DNA of 64,000 nt from Pseudomonas rhizophila (lineage in GTDB: Bacteria > Pseudomonadota > Gammaproteobacteria > Pseudomonadales > Pseudomonadaceae). Under the pieces are notes generated by a model. It was given only the letters and a program-made list of their open reading frames with translations. It searched no databases and was not told where the DNA came from. Within the stretch, counting starts at the first letter, position 1; the number at the start of each line of letters is the position of its first letter. A program made the position numbers and the translations under genes. Shown one piece after another: positions 1-11,322 of the stretch. The stretch covers positions 266,232 through 330,231 of the forward strand of contig NZ_CP024081.1 in assembly GCF_003033885.1 (NCBI RefSeq). Direction: 5' to 3'.

Positions 1-41
1 CCTGTGGGTTGGGTCGCTGTCTTTCATTTTTCCCCCGATCC

Positions 42-132
42 CTGTGGGAGCGAGCCTGCTCGCGATAAGGCCGTTGCATTCAACATCACTGTTGCCTGAC
101 GCACCGCTATCGCGAGCGGGCTCGCTCCCACA
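42..132. repeat. REP pair (REPIN-like), GTGGGAGCGAGC family
   Basis: Two inverted copies of a GTGGGAGCGAGCCTGCTCGCGA-type palindrome face each other across about 35 bases. The element lies in the 249-base stretch downstream of phaC1. Nothing else is recognisable there; the next gene to the left, expected to be phaZ, is outside the window. Elements of this kind are non-autonomous and mobilised by RAYT transposases, and no such gene is present here. Confidence 0.9.
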
Positions 133-249
133 TTGGATCTGCTGTTAACGCAAGTTTGCGTTCACCAGCGGCGTGGGCCTTGCATTAATGTCGGCTGTTG
201 ACATGCTTTCGTGAGTAACCTCACGGCTGCAACAGACGAGTTGCACCAG

Positions 250-1929
250 TTACCGCTCATGCACATACGTGCCCGGCGCCGCTTCTCCCGCCGGATAAGT
301 CTTGTTGCCCAGCACCGTGGGTGCCTTTTTCAGTTTGCCCGAGCGTTCTGCCTGCCAGGCCTGCCAATGCAGCCACCAGGAATCGGTGTGCTTGGTGGAG
401 TTCTCCTGCCAGTCCTCGGCCTTGGCCGGCATGTCCTCGCTGGTCATGTAGCGCGACTTGGGGTTACCTGGTGGGTTGAGGATGCTTTGGATGTGACCGC
501 TGCTCGACAGCACGAATTCCACCTTGCCGCCAAACAGCTGTGCGGATTTGTAGCAGGACTTCCAAGGGGTGATGTGGTCGTTGGTGCCGGCCAGGGAGAA
601 GATGTCGGCGGTGACCTGCTTGAGGTCGATCGGTGTGCCGCACACTTCCAGTGCATTGGGCCGGATCAGCGGGTTGTTCTTGAACATCTCGATGAGGTCG
701 CCATGGAATGCCGCCGGCAGCCGGGTGGTGTCGTTGTTCCAGAACAGAATGTCGAACACCGGCGGCTCGTTGCCCAGCAGATAGTTGTTGACCCAGTAGT
801 TCCAGATCAGATCGTTGGGACGCATCCAGGCGAAGACCTTGGCCATGTCGCGACCTTCAAGCACGCCGGCTTGATAGGAGTGACGCTTGGCCGCCTCCAG
901 GGTCTGCTCGTCGACGAACAGCGCCACGTCGGTGTCCAGGGTGGTGTCGAGCACGCTCACCAGCAGGGTCAGGGCGTTGACCTTCTTCTCGCCCAGAGCG
1001 GCGTAATGCCCCAGCAGCGCGGTGCAAGTGATGCCGCCCGAGCAGGCTCCGAGCATGTTCACATCCTTGCTGCCGGTGATGGCCGTGACCACGTCCACCG
1101 CTTCCTTGAGTGCCTCGATGTAGGTCGACAGGCCCCACTCGCGCTGCTCCTTGGTGGGGTTGCGCCAGCTGACAATGAACGTCTGCACATTGCTGCGCAG
1201 GCAGAAGCGCGCCAGGCTCTTGTCCGGGCTCAGGTCGAAGACGTAGAACTTGTTGATCTGCGGCGGCACCACCAGCAGTGGGCGCTCGTGGACCTGTTCG
1301 GTGATGGGGCGGTACTGGATCAACTCCAGCACGTCGTTGCGAAACACCACGGCGCCTTCCGTCACGCCCAGGCTCTTGCCGACTTCGAATGCGCCCATGT
1401 CGACCTGGCTCGGCATCCCGCCGTTGTGCACCAGGTCCTTGGCCAGGTGCGAAAGGCCGTCCAGCAGGCTCTTGCCGCCGGTTTCGAAAAAGCGTTTGAC
1501 CGCCGCCGGGTTGGCTGCCGAATTGGTCGGGGCCATGGCCTCGGTCATCAGGTTGATCACGAAGTGCCCGCGGCTGATGTCCTGGGGCGAAAGGTTGCTC
1601 TCGTCGATCCAGGCGTGCAGCTCCTTGCGCCACGCCAGGTAGGTTTGCAGATAGCGTTTGTAGAGCGGGTTCTGGCTCCAGGCCGGGTCGTTGAAGCGAC
1701 GGTCATCGCCCGCAGGTTGCAGCTCGGATCTGCCGAACAGGACGTTCTTGAGTTCGACGCCGAAATGGGCGACGTGCTTGACGCTGTGCAGCGGTTGTTT
1801 GATGGCCTGGGTCAGCACCATTCGGGCAGAGGCCAGCAGATCTTTTCTGCGCAAGCCGACGACAGGATTCAACCCCAGGGTATTTTCCGAGGCTTGGTAC
1901 TTCAGGTCATCGTTGTTCTTGTTGCTCAT
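250..1929 (-). CDS. phaC1: Class II poly(3-hydroxyalkanoate) polymerase 1
   Basis: Polymerises medium-chain (R)-3-hydroxyacyl-CoA into polyhydroxyalkanoate at the surface of storage granules. The 559-residue length is typical of class II PhaC. The alpha/beta-hydrolase core shows the lipase-like box GACSGG with nucleophile Cys296, general-base Asp451 in AGTNDH, and the SSGH histidine near residue 479. The ATG at 1929 is preceded by GGAG at a suitable distance. The gene follows hslV-hslU-DUF971 on the same strand, the order usual in Pseudomonas, where phaZ-phaC2-phaD come next to the left. A sigma-54-type promoter lies about 130 bases upstream. The choice of phaC1 over phaC2 rests on this context. 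Confidence 0.96.
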   Translation of the reverse strand: MSNKNNDDLKYQASENTLGLNPVVGLRRKDLLASARMVLTQAIKQPLHSVKHVAHFGVELKNVLFGRSELQPAGDDRRFNDPAWSQNPLYKRYLQTYLAWRKELHAWIDESNLSPQDISRGHFVINLMTEAMAPTNSAANPAAVKRFFETGGKSLLDGLSHLAKDLVHNGGMPSQVDMGAFEVGKSLGVTEGAVVFRNDVLELIQYRPITEQVHERPLLVVPPQINKFYVFDLSPDKSLARFCLRSNVQTFIVSWRNPTKEQREWGLSTYIEALKEAVDVVTAITGSKDVNMLGACSGGITCTALLGHYAALGEKKVNALTLLVSVLDTTLDTDVALFVDEQTLEAAKRHSYQAGVLEGRDMAKVFAWMRPNDLIWNYWVNNYLLGNEPPVFDILFWNNDTTRLPAAFHGDLIEMFKNNPLIRPNALEVCGTPIDLKQVTADIFSLAGTNDHITPWKSCYKSAQLFGGKVEFVLSSSGHIQSILNPPGNPKSRYMTSEDMPAKAEDWQENSTKHTDSWWLHWQAWQAERSGKLKKAPTVLGNKTYPAGEAAPGTYVHER

Positions 1930-2071
1930 CTACGACGCTCCATTGTCCTTCAGACGAGTACCTGGGCCATGCCAGAAAGCCCATAGCCAATGCCAGGTAC
2001 GCTGCTCGTGTGACCGTTAATTCCGCATCGAGGCAATGAGGAAACATGTGCAAGGAATTCGCCGATTCCTT

Positions 2072-2088
2072 TGCAGGGAACTTGCCAG
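2072..2088 (-). promoter_or_regulatory. Sigma-54 (RpoN) promoter of phaC1
   Basis: Read on the minus strand this is CTGGCAAGTTCCCTGCA. It has the invariant GG and GC exactly 10 bases apart and agrees with most of the consensus YTGGCACGRNNNTTGCW. Transcription would start near 2060 and give a leader of about 130 bases before phaC1. This is the most distinctive signal in the 275-base gap 1930-2204. RpoN control of medium-chain PHA synthesis is known in some pseudomonads. Use of this site is inferred. Confidence 0.7.
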
Positions 2089-2204
2089 CTCCATTGGTTA
2101 CCCGAGTTTAATTTTTTTCGCAAGCAGGCCAGTCATTGACGTTGCCGCGGGGGCATTCAAGCAGATGAGTCTAGAAAATTCGCCCTAAAGCGCCAGCCCT
2201 TGAG

Positions 2205-2582
2205 TTAGAGCATCAGCTTGACGACCGACTCGTTCGGGTCGCGGGTTTTTCCGGCCGCCTTGAGTTCGGCAAGATAATCGTTCCACAGGTCCTCCTGGCG
2301 TACCGCCAACTGGTACAGGTAGTCCCAGGTGAACAGTCCGCTGTCGTGACCGTCGTCGAAGGTCAATTTCAGTGCGTACTGGCCGGCCGGTTCGACCTTG
2401 GTCAGGCCGACGCCGATTTTTCCGTATTGCAGGATCGGTTTGCCGTGGCCCTGGACCTCGGCGGAAGGCGAGTGCACCCGCAGGAATTCGGCGGGCAGGT
2501 GATACTCCTCGTCCGGCGCGTATTTGAGCGTCAGGGTCTTGGAGGCTTTGTGCAGGTTGATGGCGCTGGGGAGTTTGGTCAT
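2205..2582 (-). CDS. DUF971 protein (gamma-butyrobetaine hydroxylase-like N-terminal domain)
   Basis: A 125-residue protein starting MTKLPSAINLHK, made essentially of a single DUF971 domain: the conserved LxLxYxxxxxYxLPAEFLRV segment near residues 15-33, then GLTKVEPAGQYALKLTFDDGHDSG. The tryptophan in FTWDYLYQL is also typical. The same fold forms the N-terminal zinc-binding part of gamma-butyrobetaine dioxygenases and occurs in iron-sulfur scaffold proteins, but the role of the stand-alone form is not settled. The start at 2582 was chosen because a longer open frame runs backwards into the REP element at 2639-2727. It lies between hslU and phaC1 on the same strand, as in other pseudomonads. 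Confidence 0.88.
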   Translation of the reverse strand: MTKLPSAINLHKASKTLTLKYAPDEEYHLPAEFLRVHSPSAEVQGHGKPILQYGKIGVGLTKVEPAGQYALKLTFDDGHDSGLFTWDYLYQLAVRQEDLWNDYLAELKAAGKTRDPNESVVKLML

Positions 2583-2638
2583 GGCCTCTGATCCGTTTCT
2601 GAAGGGAGCCTTGATCTGCAAAAACGACAAAGGTCCAT

Positions 2639-2727
2639 GTGGGAGCGAGCTTGCTCGCGATAGCGGTTTGACAGTCAACGCATTGGTTGAATGATACGCC
2701 GCCATCGCGAGCAAGCTCGCTCCCACA
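2639..2727. repeat. REP pair (REPIN-like), GTGGGAGCGAGC family
   Basis: Inverted copies of GTGGGAGCGAGCTTGCTCGCGA separated by a short spacer, placed between hslU and the DUF971 gene. It occupies most of the intergenic space and reaches to within about 25 bases of the hslU stop codon. Confidence 0.9.
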
Positions 2728-2751
2728 GGTCCGAGGAAACCTGTCGGTGAC

Positions 2752-4089
2752 TTACAGGATATACCGCGACAGGTCTTCGTTCTCTGCCAGTTCACCCAGG
2801 TGGCTGTTGACGTACTCGGCATCGATGAGGATCGGCGCTTCGTTATGGGCGCTGGCCAGGTCGCCGGCACTGAACGAGACTTCCTCGAGCAGGCGTTCGA
2901 GCAGGGTGTGCAGGCGCCGGGCACCGATGTTCTCGGTCTTCTCGTTGACCTGCCAGGCGATCTGCGCCAGGCGCTTGATGCCTTCCGGCGCGAACTCGAT
3001 GTTCAGGCCTTCGGTCTTGAGCAGGGCGCAATACTGTTCGGTCAGGGACGCGTGGGGTTCGCTCAGGATGCGTTCGAAGTCTTCCGGCGTCAGGGCCTTG
3101 AGCTCGACGCGGATCGGCAGGCGACCTTGCAGCTCGGGCACCAGGTCGCTGGGCTTGCTCAGGTGGAACGCACCGGAGGCGATGAACAGGATGTGGTCGG
3201 TCTTGACCATACCCAGCTTGGTGTTGACCGTGCAGCCTTCGATCAGCGGCAGCAGGTCGCGTTGCACGCCTTCGCGGGACACGTCGGCGCCGCCGACATT
3301 GCCGCGCTTGGCGACCTTGTCGATTTCGTCGATGAACACAATGCCGTGCTGCTCGACGGCCTCCAGGGCCTTGGCCTTCAACTCTTCTTCGTTGACCAGG
3401 CGGCTGGCTTCTTCATCGCGAACCAGTTTCAGCGCTTCCTTGACCTTGAGCTTGCGGTTCTTGCGCTTGCCCTTGCCCATGTTGGCGAACAGGCTTTGCA
3501 ATTGATTGGTCATTTCCTCCATGCCGGGCGGCGCGGAGATGTCGACGCCGGCCATTTCGGCCACTTCGATCTCGATTTCCTTGTCGTCGAGCTGGCCTTC
3601 GCGCAGGCGCTTGCGGAACAGCTGGCGGGTGTTGGAGTCCTGGGTCGCAGCGGATTCGGCGTTGAAGCCCATGCGCGCTGGCGGCAGCAGCGCGTCGAGG
3701 ATGCGCTCTTCGGCGGCATCTTCGGCGCGGTGACGGACCTTGGTGATTTCCTGTTCGCGCAGCAACTTGATGGCGGCATCGGCCAGGTCGCGGATGATCG
3801 ACTCGACGTCGCGACCGACATAACCGACTTCGGTGAACTTGGTGGCTTCGACCTTGATGAACGGCGCGTTGGCCAGTTTGGCCAGGCGACGGGCGATTTC
3901 GGTTTTACCGACACCGGTCGGGCCGATCATCAGGATGTTCTTGGGGGTCACTTCGACGCGCAGCTCTTCAGGCAGCTGCATCCGACGCCAGCGGTTACGC
4001 AGGGCGATGGCGACGGCGCGCTTGGCATCGTCCTGGCCGATGATGTGGCGGTTGAGTTCGTGGACGATTTCGCGGGGAGTCATGGACAT
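2752..4089 (-). CDS. hslU: HslU, ATPase subunit of the HslUV protease
   Basis: An AAA+ unfoldase that forms hexameric rings, unfolds substrates with ATP and feeds them to HslV in the cytoplasm. The 445-residue length is normal. Walker A is GPTGVGKTE at residues 56-64 and Walker B is FIDEIDK in the second half. The family intermediate (I) domain sits between them as a charged helical insert. The C-terminus DLSRYIL is the tail that docks into HslV. The start may be ATG 4089 (MSMTPREI) or ATG 4083 (MTPREI). hslV lies 49 bases upstream on the same strand, so the two form an operon; the partner supports the call. Confidence 0.97.
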   Translation of the reverse strand: MSMTPREIVHELNRHIIGQDDAKRAVAIALRNRWRRMQLPEELRVEVTPKNILMIGPTGVGKTEIARRLAKLANAPFIKVEATKFTEVGYVGRDVESIIRDLADAAIKLLREQEITKVRHRAEDAAEERILDALLPPARMGFNAESAATQDSNTRQLFRKRLREGQLDDKEIEIEVAEMAGVDISAPPGMEEMTNQLQSLFANMGKGKRKNRKLKVKEALKLVRDEEASRLVNEEELKAKALEAVEQHGIVFIDEIDKVAKRGNVGGADVSREGVQRDLLPLIEGCTVNTKLGMVKTDHILFIASGAFHLSKPSDLVPELQGRLPIRVELKALTPEDFERILSEPHASLTEQYCALLKTEGLNIEFAPEGIKRLAQIAWQVNEKTENIGARRLHTLLERLLEEVSFSAGDLASAHNEAPILIDAEYVNSHLGELAENEDLSRYIL

Positions 4090-4138
4090 AGTATTTGGCG
4101 GTCCTCAAGCAGGAATGAGCCGTGGCACAGGGCCAGGC

Positions 4139-4669
4139 TTATTCCGCGAGATCCTGCTCCTCAATGGTCTGGGTGTGGTTGGTGAAGACGCAGATGTCGC
4201 CGGCGATGCCCAAGGCAGTCTCGACGATTTCGCGGGCCGACAGATCGGTCTTTTTCAACAGGGCGCTGGCTGCGGCCTGGGCGTAGGCGCCGCCGGAACC
4301 CATGGCGATCAGGCCATCCTCGGGTTCAACGACGTCACCGTTACCGGTAATGATCAGCGAGGCGTCCTTGTTGGCGACCGCGAGCATGGCTTCGAGGCGG
4401 CTCAGGGAGCGGTCGGTACGCCATTCCTTGGCCAGTTCCACGGCGGCACGCACCAGGTGGCCCTGATGTTTCTCAAGCTGGCCTTCGAAACGCTCGAACA
4501 GGGTGAAAGCATCGGCGGTGGCCCCGGCGAAGCCGGCGATGACCTGGCCGTGGTACAGGCGGCGGACTTTCTTCGCATTGCCTTTCATCACGGTGTTGCC
4601 TAGTGAAACCTGGCCGTCGCCGCCCATGACGACTTTGCCATGACGGCGGACTGAAACGATGGTGGTCAA
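4139..4669 (-). CDS. hslV: HslV, peptidase subunit of the HslUV protease
   Basis: Threonine protease ring subunit. I chose a TTG start at 4669, giving [20 protein letters not shown] and 176 residues, the usual length. Removal of Met then exposes Thr as N-terminal nucleophile, as the enzyme requires. An ATG at 4717 would add 16 residues and need a processing step not expected here. A GGAG element lies 9 bases before the TTG. The beta-type proteasome motifs [16 protein letters not shown] and [12 protein letters not shown] are present. It is followed by hslU. Confidence 0.95.
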   Translation of the reverse strand: MTTIVSVRRHGKVVMGGDGQVSLGNTVMKGNAKKVRRLYHGQVIAGFAGATADAFTLFERFEGQLEKHQGHLVRAAVELAKEWRTDRSLSRLEAMLAVANKDASLIITGNGDVVEPEDGLIAMGSGGAYAQAAASALLKKTDLSAREIVETALGIAGDICVFTNHTQTIEEQDLAE

Positions 4670-4798
4670 GGGAAGAGTCTCCACGCAGCGGGGCGAAAAT
4701 GCCCGGATGGAACTCATATGGGGGTGGCGTGGGTTTTTTCAACTGTGGGGTGGGAGAGGGGACGAGTGGCTTGTTTTGCTTTGAGGGCTGATCACGGC

Positions 4799-4934
4799 CC
4801 CTGTGGCGAGGGGATTTATCCCCGCTGGGGCGCGCAGCGCCCCTAAGATCTGCGACGCGGTATGGCAGGTCTATCGCATCAAGCCTTTAGGGGCTGCTGC
4901 GCAGCCCAGCGGGGATAAATCCCCTCGCCACAGG
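4799..4934. repeat. Long inverted repeat, GTGGCGAGGGG family
   Basis: Two near-identical arms of about 47 bases face each other (4799-4845 and 4886-4934). Each arm contains two smaller palindromes, GGGGATTTATCCCC and a GC-rich one around CGCAGC. This differs from the GTGGGAGCGAGC REPs and resembles the element at 54208-54313. It fills half of the 281-base gap between the SPOR gene and hslV; nothing else is evident there. Confidence 0.85.
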
Positions 4935-4950
4935 GCTGCGTTCACCTGCT

Positions 4951-5646
4951 TCAGCGGCTCTGGCGCTGTTGTAACAACAGGTTGCTGAAACCGCTGCCGG
5001 CCAATTGTTTTTGGGCTTTTGTCAGTTCTTCGCGGTTGCTGAACGGACCGACCAGCACCCGATACCAGGTTTCTTCCTTCACCGTGCCGGACTCCACCGC
5101 CACGGACTGGCCCAGCAGAATGATCTGCGCGCGTACCTTGTCGGCGTCGGCTTCCTTGCGGAACGAGCCGGCCTGCAGGAAGAACTTCGTCACCGGAGCG
5201 GCTTTCTGCACGGGCGGAGCCGGCGGCGGCGTGATGCCGGCCAGGGCTGCCTGAGCGCGAGCGGTGTCGATCTTCGCCGCTTCGGCCGGAGTTACCGGCG
5301 TGGTGGGCACCTGTGGCGTCGGCAGGGTTTTCTCCGGCACGGCATCGGGCGGCACGATGACTTCCGATTCCGGCAGCAGGGTGTAGAAGTCGTACTTGGG
5401 CTTGACCGGTTGCGTCGGGCTCGGCGGGGTCTTGTTGGCCTCGGCGATGCGCGTGGCTTTCTGTTGCTCTTGGCGCACGCGCTTGACGTCATCGCCCTGG
5501 CCCGGCTCCAGCTTCATCAGAAACACAATGAAAGCGCCGACGGTCAGGCCGATAGCCATCCACAACCAGCCGGGAATCGGCTGTTTGGCTGGGGGCTGGT
5601 AACGACTGGCGCCGCGTTTGGGTGCAGGTTTTTTCTTGGCGGCCAA
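4951..5646 (-). CDS. SPOR-domain membrane protein (FtsN-like)
   Basis: A 231-residue bitopic membrane protein. A basic cytoplasmic N-terminus (MAAKKKPAPKRGASR) precedes one membrane helix at residues about 24-45 (WLWMAIGLTVGAFIVFLMKL). A Pro/Lys/Thr-rich periplasmic linker follows, then a C-terminal SPOR domain at about 150-228 with the motif FFLQAGSFRKEADADKVRAQ. SPOR domains bind denuded glycan strands of septal peptidoglycan, so a role in cell division or envelope maintenance is likely. The layout resembles FtsN, though the gene is often left unnamed in Pseudomonas. The stop codon of argS lies 2 bases from its start, so the two are probably cotranscribed. Confidence 0.88.
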   Translation of the reverse strand: MAAKKKPAPKRGASRYQPPAKQPIPGWLWMAIGLTVGAFIVFLMKLEPGQGDDVKRVRQEQQKATRIAEANKTPPSPTQPVKPKYDFYTLLPESEVIVPPDAVPEKTLPTPQVPTTPVTPAEAAKIDTARAQAALAGITPPPAPPVQKAAPVTKFFLQAGSFRKEADADKVRAQIILLGQSVAVESGTVKEETWYRVLVGPFSNREELTKAQKQLAGSGFSNLLLQQRQSR

Positions 5647-5647
5647 C

Positions 5648-7384
5648 TTACATGCGCTCCAGCGTTTCCAGGCCCAGCAGTTCCAGGCCTTGCTTGAGGG
5701 TGCGCCCGGTCAGTGCGGCGAGGCGCAGGCGACTCTGCATTTGCTCTGGCGTTTCGGCGTTGAGGATCGGGCAGTTCTCGTAGAAGCTGGAGAACAGACC
5801 GGCCACATCGTACAGGTACGCGCACAGGGTGTGTGGGGTGCCTTTGTCTGCGACGTTGTTCAGCACTTCGCCGAACTGCGCCAGTCTGGCTGCCAGCTCC
5901 TGTTCGTGAGGGGCTTGAAGCACAATCCGGCCGTCGACCTCATCGAAGTTCTTGCCGAGCTTGCGGAACACACCGGCCACGCGGGTGTAGGCGTACAGCA
6001 GGTACGGCGCGGTGTTGCCCTCGAAATTGAGCATCAAGTCGAAGTTGAAGCTGTAGTCGCTGGTGCGGTGCTTGGACAGGTCGGCGTATTTCACCGCGTC
6101 GATGCCCACGACCTTGGCGATCTGGCGCAGTTCGTCTTCGGCCAGGTCCGGGTTCTTGCCCTTGACCAGGGTGTAGGCGCGGTCCTGGGCTTCGCTCAGC
6201 AGGTCGATGAGCTTGACCGTGCCACCGTCGCGGGTCTTGAACGGACGACCGTCGGCGCCGTTCATGGTGCCGAAGCCCATGTGTTCCATCTCCATCGGAT
6301 GGCTCACGAAACCGGCCTGGCGTGCGACTTCGAACACTTGCTGGAAGTGCAGGGCCTGGCGCTGGTCGACGAAATACAGCACTCGATCGGCCTTGAGCAC
6401 GTTGTTGCGGTAGCGCACGGCCGCCAGGTCGGTGGTGGCGTAGAGGTAGCCGCCGTCAGCCTTGACGATGATCACCGGCAGCGGCTCACCGTCAGCGGTC
6501 TTGAACTGCTCGAGGAATACGCACTGGGCGCCGTTGCTTTCCACCAGCATGCCCTTGGCCTTGAGGTCGTTGACCACGTTGATCAGGTCGTCGTTGTAGG
6601 CGCTTTCGCCCATCACGTCAGCCATGGTCAATTTGACGTTCAGCAGTTCGTAGATTTTCTGGCAGTGGGACAGGGAGATGTCCTTGAACTTGGTCCACAG
6701 CGCCAGGCACTCGGCATCGCCGGCCTGCAGCTTGACCACCAGGCCACGGGCGCGGTCAGCAAATTCGGGCGACTCGTCGAAGCGTTGCTTGGCGGCGCGG
6801 TAGAAGTTCTCCAGGTCCGACAGCTCATCGCTGGTGATCGGGTTTTCCTGCAGGTAGGCCATCAGCATGCCGAACTGGGTGCCCCAGTCGCCGACGTGGT
6901 TCTGGCGGATCACCGTGTCGCCGAGAAACTCCAGTACCCGGGCCACGCCGTCACCAATGATGGTCGAGCGCAGATGGCCGACATGCATTTCCTTGGCGAG
7001 GTTGGGGGCCGAAAGGTCGACCACGGTGCGTTGCAGCGGACCGGCCTTGCGCACGCCGATGCGTTCGTCGGCCAGGGCCGCGTCCAGGCGTGAGGCCAGG
7101 GCCTGGGTGTTCTGGAAGAAATTGATGAAGCCTGGGCCGGCAATGTCAGCCTTGCTGACGTTTTCGTCAGCCGGCAGCGCGGCGATGATCTTTTCGGCCA
7201 GGTCCCGCGGTTTCATGCCGGCCGGTTTGGCGAGCATCATCGCGATGTTGCTGGCGAAATCGCCGTGGGTCTTGTCACGGGTGTTTTCGACCTGAATCGC
7301 CGGCGACAGGCCTTCTGGCAGCACACCTTCAGCGACGAGTTGGGCGATGGCTTGCTGGATGAGCTGGCGAATGGTGTCTTTCAT
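5648..7384 (-). CDS. argS: Arginyl-tRNA synthetase
   Basis: Class I synthetase charging tRNA-Arg. It starts [16 protein letters not shown] and has 578 residues. The HIGH-type signature appears as [12 protein letters not shown], preceded by [12 protein letters not shown]. The N-terminal Add1 domain covers about the first 100 residues. The C-terminal anticodon-binding helical domain ends with the family-typical [24 protein letters not shown] segment. The ATG at 7384 has GAGAAG just upstream; an in-frame TTG five codons earlier is less likely. It precedes the SPOR gene. Confidence 0.97.
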   Translation of the reverse strand: MKDTIRQLIQQAIAQLVAEGVLPEGLSPAIQVENTRDKTHGDFASNIAMMLAKPAGMKPRDLAEKIIAALPADENVSKADIAGPGFINFFQNTQALASRLDAALADERIGVRKAGPLQRTVVDLSAPNLAKEMHVGHLRSTIIGDGVARVLEFLGDTVIRQNHVGDWGTQFGMLMAYLQENPITSDELSDLENFYRAAKQRFDESPEFADRARGLVVKLQAGDAECLALWTKFKDISLSHCQKIYELLNVKLTMADVMGESAYNDDLINVVNDLKAKGMLVESNGAQCVFLEQFKTADGEPLPVIIVKADGGYLYATTDLAAVRYRNNVLKADRVLYFVDQRQALHFQQVFEVARQAGFVSHPMEMEHMGFGTMNGADGRPFKTRDGGTVKLIDLLSEAQDRAYTLVKGKNPDLAEDELRQIAKVVGIDAVKYADLSKHRTSDYSFNFDLMLNFEGNTAPYLLYAYTRVAGVFRKLGKNFDEVDGRIVLQAPHEQELAARLAQFGEVLNNVADKGTPHTLCAYLYDVAGLFSSFYENCPILNAETPEQMQSRLRLAALTGRTLKQGLELLGLETLERM

Positions 7385-7513
7385 GGTCTTCTCTTTCAAC
7401 CGCAGGCGCGGCGGCGCTTCGATGCGCTGGTGGAAAAACTGGGCATTATCCGTGGCGAAGGCAAGCTTGCCAACTGTAGCGGGTCGGGTGGGGATGTGTG
7501 GTGGCTATTCGGG

Positions 7514-7571
7514 CCTCATCGCGAGCAGGAAATTGCATTCCAATGTGGGAGCGAGCCTGCTCGCGATGAGG
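7514..7571. repeat. Degenerate REP element with 16-bp perfect arms
   Basis: CCTCATCGCGAGCAGG at 7514-7529 is the exact reverse complement of CCTGCTCGCGATGAGG at 7556-7571. The right arm belongs to a full GTGGGAGCGAGC REP starting at 7544, while the left is a fragment. It lies between priA and argS, close to the 3' end of priA, and could form a strong hairpin in the priA transcript. Confidence 0.75.
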
Positions 7572-7580
7572 ATGTCTGGA

Positions 7581-9800
<2,220 letters not shown>

Positions 9801-9850
9801 GCGGGAGGGTCTCGATATACAGACAAATTCAGAAGGCTTGGCACAACCCT

Positions 9851-9940
9851 TGTGGGAGCGAGCCTGCTCGCGATGGCGGAGTGTCAACCAATACCCATGC
9901 GGCTGATCCACCGCCATCGCGAGCAGGCTCGCTCCCACAG
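9851..9940. repeat. REP pair (REPIN-like), GTGGGAGCGAGC family
   Basis: Inverted GTGGGAGCGAGCCTGCTCGCGATGGCGG-type copies between the divergent priA and rpmE genes. The rpmE promoter lies to its right. Confidence 0.9.
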
Positions 9941-9994
9941 AAGAGCTTGCGCATGAGGCGGGGAGCCTAGCAGACGGTTGGTACAAGTCATAGC

Positions 9995-10022
9995 TTGCGT
10001 GATTGATGTTGTCTGGTAGAAT
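9995..10022 (+). promoter_or_regulatory. Sigma-70 promoter of rpmE
   Basis: TTGCGT at 9995-10000 and TAGAAT at 10017-10022 are 16 bases apart, about 70 bases before the rpmE start codon. The -10 box matches TATAAT at five of six positions. No better candidate is visible between the REP and the gene. Confidence 0.55.
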
Positions 10023-10092
10023 CCGCGGCCTAATTACGTGCGGTATTCAACAATAGTGTTGGGTGGCGGCACGCTAGCCTGAGGAAAACCCC

Positions 10093-10314
10093 ATGAAAAC
10101 CGATATCCATCCGGAATACCCAGAAATTGCCGTGACCTGCAGCTGCGGCAATAAGTTCGAAACTCGTTCGACCTACGGCAAAGCCCTGTCGATCGACGTT
10201 TGCAACGAATGCCACCCGTTCTACACCGGTAAGCAAAAGACTCTGGATACCGGCGGCCGCGTTCAGAAGTTCGCCGATCGTTTCGGTGCTTTTGGCGCTA
10301 CCAAAAAAGCCTGA
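10093..10314 (+). CDS. rpmE: 50S ribosomal protein L31, zinc-binding (C+) form
   Basis: Small protein of the large ribosomal subunit, 73 residues. The zinc ligands Cys16, Cys18, Cys37 and Cys40 are all present (TCSCGN and [12 protein letters not shown]), which marks the zinc-containing paralogue rather than the YkgM-like form lacking cysteines. GAGGAAAA precedes the ATG. It is followed within 42 bases by a nuclease gene; a terminator hairpin at 10362-10388 probably ends its transcript inside that gene. Confidence 0.97.
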   Translation: MKTDIHPEYPEIAVTCSCGNKFETRSTYGKALSIDVCNECHPFYTGKQKTLDTGGRVQKFADRFGAFGATKKA

Positions 10315-10355
10315 GGCTAATCATTTTGGATGGTCGTTTCGGCTGCTCCAGACTG

Positions 10356-11141
10356 ATGAAGAAGGCGTCCCTTGTGGGCGCCTTTTTTGTGTCCGCGATT
10401 TGGCTGAGCAGCGCGCAGGCCTTCTGCCCGGCGCCACCTGGCCTGGCCCATGTGATGGTCCAGAAGGTGGTGGACGGCGATACCCTGCGCCTGGCTGATG
10501 GCCGCAGCGTGCGCATGATCGGTCTCAACAGTCCTGAACTGGGGCGTCGAGGGCGTTCCGATGAGCCGTTCGCCGTCGCTGCACGCCGGCGCCTTGAGGC
10601 ATTGGTGGGCGCCAGTGCGGGACGCGTGGGGTTGCTGCCCGGCAAGGAAGACAAGGATCGCTACGGTCGCACGCTGGCCCATGTCTACAGCGCCGACGGT
10701 CAGAACCTGGAAGCGCAGTTGCTCGCCGAGGGCTTGGGATTTCACGTGGTGGTCGCGCCGAATGTCGATCTGGCGCATTGTCAGCGCGCTGCCGAACGCC
10801 AGGCGCGGGAAGCGGGCGTCGGGGTGTGGAAGCGTTCGCCTGTGCTTGAGGCGTACAATATCAAGGCACCAGGCTTTGCCGTGCTCACTGGCCGCGTGAT
10901 CGACGTCTCGCGCAATCGCGGCGGTATTTGGCTCCAGTTGGAGGGGCCGGTTGTATTGCGCGTTGCCCCCAATCTGGTGAGTCGCTTCGATATGGCGTCG
11001 CTCGAGCGACTCAAAGGCAAGCGGATCGAAGCGCGTGGCTGGGTGGTCGACCGTTCGCGTCGCGGCGGGCTTGAGCCGGGGCAGGCGCGCTGGTTACTGC
11101 CGTTGACCGATTCAGGGATGTTGAGTCGCGCGTCTCGATAA
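10356..11141 (+). CDS. Secreted thermonuclease-family (SNase-like) nuclease
   Basis: A 261-residue exported protein with signal peptide MKKASLVGAFFVSAIWLSSAQA and probable cleavage before FCPAPP. The SNase domain lies at about residues 30-155. It shows the Ca-binding region VVDGDTLRLADG, the catalytic arginine region VRMIGLNSPE, and GKEDKDRYGRTLAHVY, which matches the KxDxYGRxLA core of staphylococcal nuclease. The C-terminal ~95 residues (tandem beta-rich segment with GRVIDVSRNRGGIWLQLEG) look like an OB-type domain. An alternative ATG at 10326 would hide the signal peptide. No clear ribosome-binding site is seen before 10356. The rpmE terminator overlaps its first codons, so expression would need read-through or an internal promoter. 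Confidence 0.85.
   Translation: MKKASLVGAFFVSAIWLSSAQAFCPAPPGLAHVMVQKVVDGDTLRLADGRSVRMIGLNSPELGRRGRSDEPFAVAARRRLEALVGASAGRVGLLPGKEDKDRYGRTLAHVYSADGQNLEAQLLAEGLGFHVVVAPNVDLAHCQRAAERQAREAGVGVWKRSPVLEAYNIKAPGFAVLTGRVIDVSRNRGGIWLQLEGPVVLRVAPNLVSRFDMASLERLKGKRIEARGWVVDRSRRGGLEPGQARWLLPLTDSGMLSRASR
10362..10388 (+). terminator. Rho-independent terminator of rpmE, inside the nuclease coding region
   Basis: AAGGCG(T)CCC pairs with GGGCGCCTT around a TTGT loop, with one bulged T, and is followed by six T residues. It lies 48 bases after the rpmE stop and within codons 3-11 of the nuclease gene. Confidence 0.75.
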
Positions 11142-11227
11142 AAAATTGTAGACATTTATGCTTCTGATTGTATGCATGTAGGCCTTGTGTTCTGCGGCTC
11201 TTGGCCCAAAGTCGTAGGGGGGCGCGC

Positions 11228-11256
11228 TTGACAGGGGTGACTGGTCAGTCTTGTAG
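11228..11256 (+). promoter_or_regulatory. Possible sigma-70 promoter of maeB
   Basis: A perfect TTGACA at 11228-11233 is followed 17 bases later by TTGTAG, a weak -10 box. It is about 67 bases upstream of maeB, in the 181-base gap after the nuclease gene. Only the -35 element is convincing. Confidence 0.35.
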
Positions 11257-11322
11257 GGACTTTGCGAGGCGCGTATCCTCGGCGGTCCGTCTGTCCAACA
11301 CAGTAAAAAGCGGAATGCCCAC

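Noticed and set aside
211..1986. Long plus-strand open frame opposite phaC1 (591 codons)
   Set aside because: Its coding partner on the minus strand is a full PHA synthase with all catalytic residues; the plus frame has no recognisable domain and reflects GC-rich third positions.
4670..4717. Longer hslV start at ATG 4717
   Set aside because: It would bury the threonine that must become the N-terminal nucleophile.
9801..9986. Upstream extension of priA
   Set aside because: The added residues are translation of the REP element; the known N-terminus begins at PDAILRLALP.
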